Part shown: piece after piece, positions 1 to 9,513 of the stretch | Position numbering within the stretch: position 1 is the first letter of the stretch | How the letters are laid out: every line of letters starts with the position of its first letter | From: Sipunculus nudus | Taxonomy: Eukaryota > Annelida > Sipuncula > Golfingiida > Sipunculidae | Reading direction: 5' to 3' | Assembly: GCA_026874595.1 (NCBI GenBank) | Contig: CM049313.1 | Coordinates: 80,778,659 to 80,842,658 of the forward strand | Length of the DNA: 64,000 bases | The notes under the pieces: model-generated | Told to the model about the DNA's origin: nothing | Seen by the model: the letters and a program-made list of their open reading frames with translations, nothing else | The model's database searches: none | Translations under genes and position numbers: made by a program

Positions 1-289
1 ACAATTGACCAGAAAAATTTGCCAGCACTTGGAAAGCTAACATAGTGAGGAATAAAAATGAGCTACAGATTATGCGGCTACGATTATTATTGACGAAGAT
101 ATGAAGAAAATAAAGATTTCAGGTTTTTTGGTGACCCTGACCTTGACCTTTGACCGATCATGACCAAAAACAATAGGCTCCGAGGAGAACAGATCTTACA
201 GTTTATGTATAAGTTTCAGAGCGATTGCTTAAAAACTGTGGCCTCTAGCGCGTGTACATACAGACAAACCAGACAGACAAACAAACAAA
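1..289 (-). repeat. A2-type unit, 5' part, inverted copy
   Basis: Read on the minus strand this is the beginning of an A2 unit: a short TTTG/TCTG microsatellite, the ACACGCGCTAGAGGCCACAG block, the TCCTCGGAGCC segment, the AGGTCA cluster (about 136-160 on the + strand), then the segment leading to the first X-box-like palindrome. The same order is found on the + strand at 48733-49030. It is cut by the window start. It abuts the CTAG end of the inverted C block just as A2' abuts C in HOR5. Confidence 0.85.
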
Positions 290-489
290 CTAGATGACCA
301 GAGGTCACCGCGCTTGCCGGAAGTGACCGGAAATAAGACAGACGAATTAGATGGACAGTTACTAGGCAGACAGACAGACAGGGAACATTCGGATCTGATC
401 AAATGAAAAACCTCTATCATGGGGGGAAACAGTAGCACATATGAAAAAGGTCTTGCTGATTTTCAAAAGTCAAAGAGGAGTAGACAGAC

Positions 490-538
<49 letters not shown>

Positions 539-2508
539 GGCAGAGAGACAGACAGCTGGAGACACATTATTAGTGTTATTATTAGTAGCTATCCTGTACA
601 GGACAATCACTTTTTGACAGAAATAAAAAATAATACAAATCCAACTGAATACTTCTTCTATTCTTGAGTGCTGGAAATAAGAAAAAGCGATGAAAATGAA
701 ACTTGAAGAGTTGAACGTCCAGAATGCCGAAATGCAAGCGAAGCCGCGTTCGTGTTAGACAGAGACCCGACATCTGGGTAAGGGAGACGTGACCTTTCAT
801 TCCTGGACAAGCTAGGTGCCTATCTAGACCATCCTTTAAGGTCTCGGCTTAAATTAGGGCTTTCCTTGAAGAAAAAAGGTTAGCCGGTCAGCCTGCGTCC
901 GGGAATTATAATATTCCAAGAAGTCCTGCCCCATCACGGATTAACTGTAATGTCCCCTTGGTGTAAGTTATCTGTAATGTGAAATTTAATATATGTTAAA
1001 AAATTGGAATCTTTGGTTAAAAAAGGAAATGCGGTGATTTTTAAGGAGTCTGAAATGGTAAGTAATAAGATAAAAAATTGTGAGTCCCTAGTTCCGTGGT
1101 GGGTTTGGACTTATATATAAAAATATATTCTGGCTTGAGAGAGGGGTGCTGTCAAATTTTTTGGCGCCTGCCGCACGTTTGTGAATAAAACGGTACACTT
1201 GACACGGGCGCGATGGAAATTTAAGAGGAAAGGTAGTAATCCCAAGCCGTAGTTGAGTTGTTTTGACCCCAGAGTTTGCAGTCCTAGCTGAAATAGGCAT
1301 GGGACGGGCTCTTTTTTAAAACCCGGAACGCCAGAAGAGGCTGGAGATTGAATGAAGGATTGGGCCATTTTTTTATCCGAAAAACCTGGGAATTGACAAT
1401 TAAAAAAAATGACAGGGACCTTCTTAGCCCGTTCCAGCTCAGGGAAACGGTATTAGAATATTGTCGGGAATCCATATTATCCTACCTGTGGGCTGGGACG
1501 GTCCAGAAAACCGCAATTATACGGGTATCCATAAAATTGTATTGTCAATTTTTGTCATTAATAAATACATATACATCTATAACGCGGACAGCTGGAGAAT
1601 TCGCGGAGAATTCATCATGATGATATTATTAAATGTGAGCAAAGGTTTAATTTATGTTTTGTATCATATTTCCTTAAGAACCTGTAAATTTGATATCCTG
1701 CATGGTTTTGTTACGGTTTGCACAGTAACCTGTTGAAAAAATATTATAGTGTTTAGCGTTTTCGTCTGATGTAAGATCGGTAGTCAATGTTAGCTGGTGA
1801 TCCAGATTGGTGTTAGTGGCAGTCCCACATTGTTTGCGCTGGTTATTATTTCGGAAATTTAACAGTGAATAAATGTCTTTAGAGTAATATAGTGGTAGAT
1901 TTTAAATGATTTTAACGTGTAATTAAAAGTATCATTGCATATAAAATCTCTCCGTGAATTCTCCCGGGAATTCCCCCGCGTTTACATATAAACGCATTTA
2001 CCAGCCGTATGAAAGTTTTTGTCCGCTTTCATAATGTTTGCCGTGCCCCGGACACAAATTTAAGAAGAGATGGACTAAACCCCCGCCCCGGTAGGATTGT
2101 TTGGACTCTGAAGAAACGAACCCTCGCAGGAAATGCGGTGGGACGGGCTCTTTCTTATTCGATGAACGCTCGAAAAGAGTGGTGAATGATTGAAAAAATA
2201 GGGGTCATTTTCCACTGTCATCTTGAATAACGGAATTAATATTTTTTTTTAAATTCATAGAGACTTGGTCATCCAATAACAGCAGAAAAAAATGTTCTTT
2301 CAAATGTTGTGTGGTGTCCATTGTACCCTCGCCCACCGCAGGGATCCAAAGAGAAGGCCTGGATTTTACTGCAAAAAAACACAACCACCCCCCCCCCCCC
2401 AAAAAAAAAACAAAAACAAAAAAACTTTTATTCATTTTATTTTTATTTTTTATTACTGGATGTAGTTGAATATCATGGTTTATTTATAAAAAAATAAGAT
2501 GCCAATTC
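290..2508 (-). repeat. C block, inverted diverged copy
   Basis: The reverse complement matches the C blocks found on the + strand (for example 7221-9393) along its whole length, but it is clearly diverged: many substitutions, a longer GTCT tract and small indels. Its terminal hairpin has arms TGACC/GGTCA (295-307) beside CTAG (290-293). It is cut at 2508 by the assembly gap, near the B-side edge of C. It is the only block in the window in this orientation. It may be a true inversion, a separate locus, or a scaffolding error. Confidence 0.85.
480..556 (-). repeat. (ACAG)n / (GTCT)n microsatellite
   Basis: This is a run of ACAG tetranucleotides, with interruptions at both ends, inside the inverted C block. 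It is longer than the equivalent tract in the + strand C blocks (about 9162-9212). Confidence 0.95.
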
Positions 2509-3008
2509 NNNNNNNNNNNNNNNNNNNNNNNNNNNNNNNNNNNNNNNNNNNNNNNNNNNNNNNNNNNNNNNNNNNNNNNNNNNNNNNNNNNNNNNNNNNN
2601 NNNNNNNNNNNNNNNNNNNNNNNNNNNNNNNNNNNNNNNNNNNNNNNNNNNNNNNNNNNNNNNNNNNNNNNNNNNNNNNNNNNNNNNNNNNNNNNNNNNN
2701 NNNNNNNNNNNNNNNNNNNNNNNNNNNNNNNNNNNNNNNNNNNNNNNNNNNNNNNNNNNNNNNNNNNNNNNNNNNNNNNNNNNNNNNNNNNNNNNNNNNN
2801 NNNNNNNNNNNNNNNNNNNNNNNNNNNNNNNNNNNNNNNNNNNNNNNNNNNNNNNNNNNNNNNNNNNNNNNNNNNNNNNNNNNNNNNNNNNNNNNNNNNN
2901 NNNNNNNNNNNNNNNNNNNNNNNNNNNNNNNNNNNNNNNNNNNNNNNNNNNNNNNNNNNNNNNNNNNNNNNNNNNNNNNNNNNNNNNNNNNNNNNNNNNN
3001 NNNNNNNN
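2509..3008. other. Assembly gap, 500 N
   Basis: There are exactly 500 N. A round number indicates a scaffolding placeholder and not a measured size. The left flank breaks inside an inverted C block and the right flank starts in the middle of an A1 unit, so the order and orientation across the gap are not demonstrated. Confidence 0.98.
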
Positions 3009-3505
3009 ATAGAAAGGTCTGGTGTTTGGCGTTAGACAGCATCCCTCTAGTTCTCAGTCATTCAATCGCAAGTCTCGTCATATCTCGCACCGTTTCTCGT
3101 GAAACGAGAACACGTGACCATTCAAAGAAATGCCTATAATTATGTCATTTTTCACGCTACAGACACATGGTTTGCAGCGCTGGATAGCGGCTGACACTCG
3201 CAGTCACATTCAGGGGTCACATTGTTAGTCTCGTCAAATCTCGCGCCGTTTTTCGCCAAACCACGAAGACACGTGCCGTCGCCGCAAGTGGCGGCAGGGT
3301 CCCTACGGTGGGCGGCCGGCGTGTGCAGCGTGCGTGACGGCCTCTCCGGGCCCCATCTATGATCATACATGTTGGAGGCACAGTCCAGACTTTATTGCTT
3401 GCCGAAATCTTCGATTTTCGCAAGCTGGTTGGTCAGTCGCGGATGTCTGTTTGTTGCTTGCCGGAAATCTTCGATTTTCGCAAGCATGTTGGTCACCCGC
3501 GTATG
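3009..3505 (+). repeat. A1 unit, 3' part (HOR0)
   Basis: This matches the 3' part of the A1 unit at 10207 onward: two TCTCG sub-repeats, the GC-rich block with GCCGC/GCGGC arms, then two copies of the 30-nt hairpin. The first hairpin copy, at 3397, lacks one G compared with other copies. The 5' part is lost in the gap. Confidence 0.9.
3397..3485 (+). repeat. Hairpin minisatellite, 2 copies
   Basis: Two copies lie about 60 bp apart (3397 and 3456). Each is a hairpin with outer arms GCTTGC/GCAAGC, inner arms GGAAATC/GATTTTC (one G-T pair), a one-base bulge and loop TTC. The first copy has lost one G in the left inner arm. They sit immediately before the TTTG/TCTG microsatellite. Confidence 0.85.
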
Positions 3506-3645
3506 TTTGTTTGTTTGTTTGTCTGTCTGTCTGTTTGTCTGTATGTACACGCGCTACAGGCCACAGTTTTTAAGCAATCGCTCTGAAACTTATACATTAA
3601 GTGTAAGATTGGTTCTCCTCGGAGCCTATTGTTTTTGGTCATGAT

Positions 3646-3670
3646 CGGTCAAAGGTCAAGGTCAGGGTCA
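3646..3670 (+). promoter_or_regulatory. AGGTCA half-site cluster (A2 type)
   Basis: Four consecutive GGTCA cores occur here: a direct repeat with 1-bp spacing, then directly abutting half-sites, the last reading GGGTCA. The DR1 arrangement and the TCAAGGTCA extended half-site are known nuclear-receptor recognition patterns. The match is sequence only, and binding is not shown. The cluster recurs in every A2-type and A-long unit. Confidence 0.5.
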
Positions 3671-4097
3671 CCAAAAAACCTAACATTTTTACTTTCTTCA
3701 TATCTTTGTCAATAATAATCGTAGCCCCATAATCTGTAGCTCATTTTATTCCTCTTTATGTTAGCTTTCCAAGTGCTAGCAAATTTTTCTGGTCGATTGT
3801 TACCATCGTAACGTATTTTTTGGGGGAAAATCAGAAAATTCGAAAATTTCACTAAAAATTTTTCATTTTTTAAGTTAGAGAGGTCTAGTTTTTTGCATTG
3901 TGTAGCATTTAATATGCTCTATGGAAAATTAACGGGAGTCTCGCAAAATCTCGTGCCATTTGTCGCCAAATGAGACTTTTCGAGATTTCATTAAAAACGA
4001 TTTAGAGGTGTCAGTTTTACAGCTAAGGTTCTAAAAGTGACATATTTTCTGTTTTTCTGTATTATCTCGAACTCGTTTTTTCATTTTTTTAAATTAG

Positions 4098-4110
4098 CCA
4101 CCAGGGGGCG
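4098..4110 (+). promoter_or_regulatory. CTCF-like core motif
   Basis: CCACCAGGGGGCG preceded by G gives 14 contiguous matches to the centre of the known bilaterian CTCF consensus. Flanks beyond the core match less well (TGG follows where CTA is preferred). It is one of 28 such cores in this window, all on the + strand. Confidence 0.5.
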
Positions 4111-4339
4111 TGGTACTGGAAACACTGCAACTTACCATTTTTCTGCAATACCAAAAAAAATATTAAACGTGGCACAATGTTTACTGTCTTATCTGAAACT
4201 AGGATCGTCGGCTTATTCCTGCGTACATGTAGCTTTGCGCTGCTGTTACCATGGTAACCAAATTTTGGGGTAAAACTTGGCAATCTGAAAATAATAAGTT
4301 TTTTGCTTCTATCTCTGTTAATATTTATACTACAAGTGT

Positions 4340-4900
4340 CTAGTTTTCTGCATGAGGTAGCATTCCCTTGCCACTAATGCAGTTAATTGCAAGTCTCGTA
4401 GAATCTCGCTCTGTTTTCCGTCAAACGAGAAATTACGAGATTTCACAGAAATGCATATAACTTGGTCACCTTTTCGGCTAAAGAGGAGCAGTTTTCAGCA
4501 TTTTGTTGCGTTTTGGGAGCTTAACAAGATAATAACTTATATCTCGCCACATCTCGTACCATCTCCCGCCAAACGAGAATATTCGAGAATTCGAACAAAT
4601 GTCAATATCTCTGTCATTTGAATGCAAGAGATTTTATTTTTCTATTGTTCGAGATTCACTTGACTAGTTTGAAGTGACAAAATTGAATATCTCGTCATAT
4701 CTCGCATCATTTCTTGTCAAACGAGAACATGGGACCATTCAAAGATACGCCTATAATTCTGTTATTTTAATGCTGAAGACCTTTAGTTTTCAGCATTCGA
4801 TAGCGTCTAACACTCTCGGTCACATTATGTGTTTATATTGTAAGTTTCGTCAAAATCTGGGATCGTTTTTTCTTCAAATAAAAAAGTACATCCTATTGCC
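4340..4900 (+). repeat. 148-bp degenerate tandem sub-repeats
   Basis: The monomer runs roughly: a TAGTTTTCTGCAT-like start, a GTAGCAT-like segment, a paired TCTCG..TCTCG motif, a TCTCGT..ACGAGA dyad, GAGATTTCA, and a TATAA..CTGTCATTTT-like end. AAACGAGA landmarks at 4423, 4571 and 4719 give two exact 148-bp steps, and the next, decayed copy is about 157 bp further on. The same block recurs in each A-long unit, near 12810-13370, 21280-21840, 31230-31790, 43705-44265 and 61050-61610. Confidence 0.8.
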
Positions 4901-4965
4901 GTGACCATAAGTGGCGGCAGTATGTGATAGTAAATGTCGGCAGGGGCATTACACTTGACAGTTGG

Positions 4966-5259
4966 AGCCGTGTTCTATGGGTGTGCGATGGCCCATGAAG
5001 AAGGACTTCTATTGTGTTGTTATCGTCTTCCTTTGATTGCTGCTTCGTAAGCTTCACAGACCAGCGCCAACCACCTAGTTGCCATGTGTCCTCAATGTAA
5101 ACAACCTTTGCTGTTTTCCTTTCCCTAAGATATGTATGGTAGCCTGTTCACTTGTCCTTAGATTGTTTATTGTTGGTGTATTGAAGTAAAATAAAATGCC
5201 AGGTTTTCCTGCATATTGATTGTAAATTGAATAAAATCATACAAGAACCAACCAATGTT
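4966..5259 (+). repeat. Spacer D (HOR0)
   Basis: This ~295-bp segment occurs once per HOR and shows no internal repetition. It contains two AATAAA hexamers (in AAAATAAAATGCC and GAATAAAATCAT), so it could derive from a transcript 3' end, but no gene is visible. The copy here has an extra base in the GAAGAAGGACT segment compared with other HORs. Confidence 0.7.
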
Positions 5260-7129
5260 CTATGACCACTATTTCAGATTTGAGATCAGAACAATTGATT
5301 TCTGCATAAACCACTATGACCAGATTTGATAAACTTTAAAGTGGTCTATATTTTTTTCTGAAGAAGTTGAGCTATATGCTTGGAGATGCCAGCCAGTGGG
5401 TGTGAATGGATTGCAATGAAACCCAAGCCAGGTGTTTGTGAAGAGTCTGGTGGAGATGAAGGGGGCCAAAACCTATTTGACTGTGTATAAGCATAAACTG
5501 GCCTGAAATCAGGTTTCTGGGGGCATGAAATTTTTGTTTGTGGGAACAGGGTAATATTATCTTGTTTCCCTGTATATACACCCTAAACTGGGCCTAATGA
5601 CACCAAAACCAGGTTTGTGGGACCATCAGTACAGATTTGAGGGGGGGGGGGGGGAAATAGATTTTCTCTGTATATCACTATGTTCACTGTGTCCAGATTT
5701 GGAAATTCAAACTGGCCCTAATTTTTTTTCTGAGGGAGTTGAGCCAAATGCTTGGTGATGCCAGCCAGTGGGTGTAAATGGATTGCAATGATACCCAAAC
5801 CAGGAGTGTGTGTTGAGTTTTGTGGGGATGAGGGGGGCCAGAACCTATTTGACTGTGTATAAGCATAAACTGGCCTGAAATCAGCTTTCTGGGGGCTTGA
5901 AATTCTTGTTTGTGTCAACAGGGTAATATTATCTTGTTTCCCTGTATATACACCTTGAATTGGGCCTAATGACACCTAAACCATGTTTTAGGGACCATCA
6001 TTACAGATTTGAGGTAAAAAAAAAATGGATTTTCCCTGTATATCACTATGTTCACTGTGTCCAGATTTGGGAATTCAAACAGGCCCTAATTTTTTTTCTG
6101 AGGGAGTTGAGCCAAATGCTTGGTGATGCCAGCCAGTGGGTGTAAATGGATTGCAATGATACCCAAACCAGGAGTGTGTGTTGAGTTTTGTGGGGATGAG
6201 GGGGGCCAGAACCTATTTGACTGTGTATAAGCATAAACTGGCCTGAAATCAGGTTTCTGGGGGCATGAAATTTTTGTTTGTGGGAACAGGGTAATATTAT
6301 CTTGTTTCCCTGTATATACACCCTAAACTGGGCCTAATGACACCAAAACCAGGTTTGTGGGACCATCAGTACAGATTTGAGGGGGGGGGGGGGAAATGGA
6401 TTTTCTCTGTATATCACTATGTTCACTGTGTCCAGATTTGGAAATTCAAACTGGCCCTAATTTTTTTTCTGAGGGAGTTGAGCCAAATGCTTGGTGATGC
6501 CAGCCAGTGGGTGTAAATGGATTGCAATGATACCCAAACCAGGAGTGTGTGTTGAGTTTTGTGGGGATGAGGGGGGCCAGAACCTATTTGACTGTGTATA
6601 AGCATAAACTGGCCTGAAATCAGGTTTCTGGGGGCATGAAATTTTTGTTTGTGGGAACAGGGTAATATTATCTTGTTTCCCTATATATACACACTATAGT
6701 GGGCCTAATGACACCAAAACCAGGTTTGTGGGACCATCAGTACAGATTTGAGGGGAAAAAATGGATTTTTTCTGTATATATCTATGTCCACTGTGTCCAG
6801 ATTTGGAAATTCAAACTGGCCCTAATTTTTTTTCTGAGGGATTTGAACCCAATGCTTTGAGATTCCAGCCAGTGGGTGTAAATGGATTGCAATGATAGCC
6901 AAACCAGGTGTGTGTGATGAGTCTGGTGGAGATGAGGTGGTCCAAAACACTATTTGCCTGTGTATAATAAGCCATATACTGTCCTCAGCTGAAATCAGCT
7001 TTCTGGGGGCTTGAAATGTTTGCTGGTGGGAACAAGGTAATATTATCTTGTTATCATGGATATACACCCTAAAATGGGTCTAAGAACACCAAATACATGC
7101 ATGTTGGACCATGAGTACAGATTTGAGGT
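5260..7129 (+). repeat. B array, five ~370-bp repeats (HOR0)
   Basis: The GTCCAGATTT landmark falls at 5318 (as GACCAGATTT), 5691, 6059, 6430 and 6795, giving steps of 373, 368, 371 and 365 bp. The first and last copies are the most diverged. Each copy seems built from three related ~120-bp pieces, around a CTGTGTATAAGCATAAACTGG-like and a GTATATACACCCTAAACTGG-like segment; this is tentative. Runs of 13-14 G lie between copies. The reverse-strand open frames here are short and repeat with the array. Confidence 0.9.
5641..5654 (+). repeat. Poly-G tract in B array
   Basis: A run of 14 G on the + strand between B copies. The equivalent run has 15 G in HOR1 and 12 in HOR2, and only about 5 in HOR3-HOR5. 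Length differences between otherwise near-identical HORs may be real slippage or homopolymer sequencing error. Confidence 0.9.
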
Positions 7130-7306
7130 AACAAACTGTCTGTCTATAAATTAAAAAAAATCAAATATCAAACTGTTATAAACATGTATCAATATATTTA
7201 ATAAAATCTCTTTTCATCCAATGAATTGCATCTTATTTTTTCAATAAATAAACCATGATATTCAATTACATCCAGTAATAAAAAATAAAAATAAAATGAA
7301 TAAAAG

Positions 7307-7361
7307 TTTTTTTGTTTTTGTTTTTTTTTTTGGGGGGGGGGGGGTGTTTGTGTTTTTTTTT
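7307..7361 (+). repeat. Poly-T / poly-G / poly-T tract in C
   Basis: Two T-tracts are separated by a G run of about 12 and then TGTTTGTG, and the last T-tract is followed directly by GCAG. Equivalent tracts lie near 15777-15832, 24238-24296, 34178-34230 and 46651-46703. The inverted copy at about 2370-2430 reads C-run then A-run. Length differs between copies. Confidence 0.9.
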
Positions 7362-7740
7362 GCAGTAAAATCCAGGCTTCTCTTTGGATCCCGGCGGTGG
7401 GCGAGGGTACAATGGACACCACACAACATTTGAAAGAACATTTTTTTCTGCTGTTATTGGATGACCAAGTCTCTATGAATTTAAAAAAAAATATTTATTC
7501 CGTTATTCAAGATGACAGTGAAAATGACCCTATTTTTTCAATCATTCACCACTCTTTTCGAGCGTTCATCGAATAAGAAAGAGCCCGTCCCACCGCATTT
7601 CCTGCGAGGGTTCGTTTCTTCAGAGTCCAAACAATCCTACAGGGGCGGGGTTTAGTCCATCTCGTCTTAAATTTGTGTCCGGGGCACGGCAAACATTATG
7701 AAAGCGGACAAAAACATTCATACGGCTGGTAAATGCGTTT

Positions 7741-8160
7741 ATATGTAAACGCGGGGAATTCCCGGACAATTCACGGAGAGATTTTATATGCAATGATACT
7801 TTTAATTACACGTTAAAATCATTTAAAATCTACCACTATATTACTCTAAAGACATTTATTCACTGTTAAATTACCGAAATAATAACCAGCGCAAACAATG
7901 TGGGACTGCCACTAACACCAATCTGGATCACCAGCTAACATTGACTACCGATCTTACATCAGACGAAAACGCTAAACACTATATATTTTTTCAACAGTTT
8001 ACTGTGCAAACCGTAACAAAACCATGCAGGATATCAAAATTACAGGTTCTTAAGGAAATATGATACAAAACATAAATTGTACCTTTGCTCACATTTAATA
8101 ATATCATCATGATGAATTCTCCGCGAATTCTCCAGCTGTCCGCGTTATAGATGTATATGT
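7741..8160. repeat. Imperfect inverted repeat inside C
   Basis: The left arm near 7749-7812 (AACGCGG, then GGACAATTCACGGAGAG, then an AT-rich part) corresponds to the reverse complement of the right arm near 8090-8145 (AACGCGG, then GGAGAATTCGCGGAGA, then an AT-rich part). About 280-300 bp lie between the arms. The same pair is found in every complete C block. It could be an old foldback/MITE-like insertion. No target-site duplication could be identified by eye. Confidence 0.5.
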
Positions 8161-9161
8161 ATTTATTAATGACAAAAATTGACATACAATTTTATGGATA
8201 CCCGTATAATTGCGGTTTTCTGGACCGTCCCAGCCCACAGGTAGGATAATATGGATTCCCGACAATATTCTAATGACCGTTCCCTGAGCTGGAACGGGCT
8301 AAGAAGGTCCCTGTCATTTTTTTTAATTGTCAATTCCCAGGTTTTTCGGATAAAAAAATGGCCCAATCCTTCATTCAATCTCCAGCCTCTTCTGGCGTTC
8401 CGGGTTTAAAAAAGAGCCCGTCCCATGCCTATTTCAGCTAGGACTGCAAACTCTGGGGTCAAAACAACTCAACTACGGCTTGGGATTACTACCTTTCCTC
8501 TTAAATTTCCATCGCGCCCGTGTCAAGTGTACCGTTTTATTCACAAACGTGCGGCAGGCGCCAAAAAATTTGACAGCACCCCTTTCTCATGCCAGTAAAT
8601 AGTTTTATATATAAAGTCCTAACCCACCACGGAACTAGGGCCTCACAATTTTTTATCTTATTACTTACTACTTCAGACTCCTTAAACATCCCTGCTTTCC
8701 TTTTTTAACCAAAGATTCCAATTTTTAACATATATTAAATTTCACATTACACGAAGGGGACATTACAGTTAATCCGTGATGGGCAGGACTTCTTGGAATT
8801 TTATAATTCCCGGACGCAGGCTGACCGACTGCCTTTTTTCTTCAAGGACAGCCCTAATTTAAGCCATCATCAGACTTGAAGATGTCCTCAGGCCGACCTA
8901 TTTGTCCAGGAATGAAAGGTCACGTCTCCCTTACCCAGAGGTCGGGTCTCTGTCTAACACGAACGCGGCTTCGCTTGCATTTCGGCATTCTGGACGTTCA
9001 ACTCTTCAAGTTTCATTTTCAGTGCTTTTCTTATTTCCAGCACTCAAGAATAGGAGAACTGCCAAGGATTCAGTTGGACTTCCTTTATTTTTATTTCTGT
9101 CCAAAAATGGGTTATCTTGTATAGGATGGCTACTAATAACAACACTATTAATGTCTCTCTA

Positions 9162-9164
9162 TCC

Positions 9165-9196
<32 letters not shown>

Positions 9197-9212
9197 GTCT
9201 CTCTGTCTACTC
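9162..9212 (+). repeat. (GTCT)n microsatellite in C
   Basis: GTCT repeats with TCTC interruptions. The tract recurs at about 17630-17680, 26094-26144, 36029-36079 and 48501-48551, and in inverted form at 480-556. A GTCY tract next to the 3' end is a known mark of mini-me/DINE-1 and pearl elements. Confidence 0.95.
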
Positions 9213-9375
9213 CTCTTTGACTTTTGAAAATCAGCAAGACCTTATTCATATGTGCTACTGTTTTCCCCATGATAGAGGTTTTTCATTTGATCAGATCCAA
9301 ATGTTCCCTGTCTGTCTGCCTAGTAACTGTCCATCTATTTCGCTGTCTTATTTCCGGTCACTTCCGGCAAGCGTT

Positions 9376-9393
9376 CGACCTCAGGTCGTCTAG
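9376..9393 (+). mobile_element. Terminal hairpin plus CTAG, end of HOR0
   Basis: Arms CGACC/GGTCG with loop TCA are followed by TCTAG, and the next base is T. A short hairpin close to a CTRR end, with insertion before T, is the known 3'-end signature of Helitrons. The same 18 bases close HOR1 (17844-17861), HOR2 (26308-26325), HOR3 (36243-36260) and HOR4 (48715-48732). The inverted copy has arms TGACC/GGTCA, so the hairpin is kept although the base pair changed. Confidence 0.55.
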
Positions 9394-9513
9394 TTTGTTT
9401 GTTTGTTTGTCTGTCCAGTCTCTACAGGTCGCAATTTTGATCCCATCGCTTTCAAACTTTCACAGTTTGTGTAAAATCAAAAATGCAAGAAGCCTATTGT
9501 TTTTGGGCAATAT

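Larger units (their letters stand above)
3506..4965 (+). repeat. A-long unit (HOR0)
   Basis: It starts with a TTTG/TCTG microsatellite, then the AGGTCA cluster (3646-3670), a degraded X-box palindrome, a TCTCG sub-repeat near 3968, a CTCF-like core at 4098-4110 and a perfect GTTACCATGGTAAC palindrome near 4246. It then has three TCTCG sub-repeats whose AAACGAGA landmarks at 4423, 4571 and 4719 are exactly 148 bp apart, and a fourth decayed one near 4876. A1 units have only two sub-repeats at this place. It ends in a truncated GC-rich block and runs into spacer D. Confidence 0.85.
7130..9393 (+). repeat. C block (HOR0)
   Basis: In order: an A/T-rich lead; a T-tract with a run of G and a second T-tract (about 7307-7361); a segment with a 54-codon open frame (7412-7576); two diverged direct copies of a GAGCCCGTCCC-containing segment (7581 and 8414, 833 bp apart); an imperfect inverted repeat (about 7741-8160); a GTCT microsatellite (9162-9212); and a terminal hairpin followed by CTAG (9376-9393). 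The organisation resembles a non-autonomous mobile element. No transposase, Rep or helicase domain is encoded. Confidence 0.85.

Noticed and set aside
2473-3042. Open frames spanning the gap on both strands
   Set aside because: They consist almost entirely of unknown residues from the 500 N.
3500-3550. TTTG/TCTG tracts as telomeric repeat
   Set aside because: The tetranucleotide is not a known metazoan telomere repeat (TTAGGG type), the tracts are only about 30-50 bp long, and they occur once per unit inside the array.
4966-5259. Possible gene 3' end in spacer D because of two AATAAA hexamers
   Set aside because: No upstream open frame or exon-like structure is seen, and AATAAA is expected by chance in AT-rich sequence. 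Kept only as a spacer.
8902-9393. 163-codon open frame at the end of C, repeated in every complete + strand C block
   Set aside because: Its middle is translated GTCT microsatellite (repeating SVCLSVCL residues), its stop codon is the TAG of the terminal CTAG, and no domain is recognisable. The near-identity between copies is explained by recent duplication of the whole HOR.
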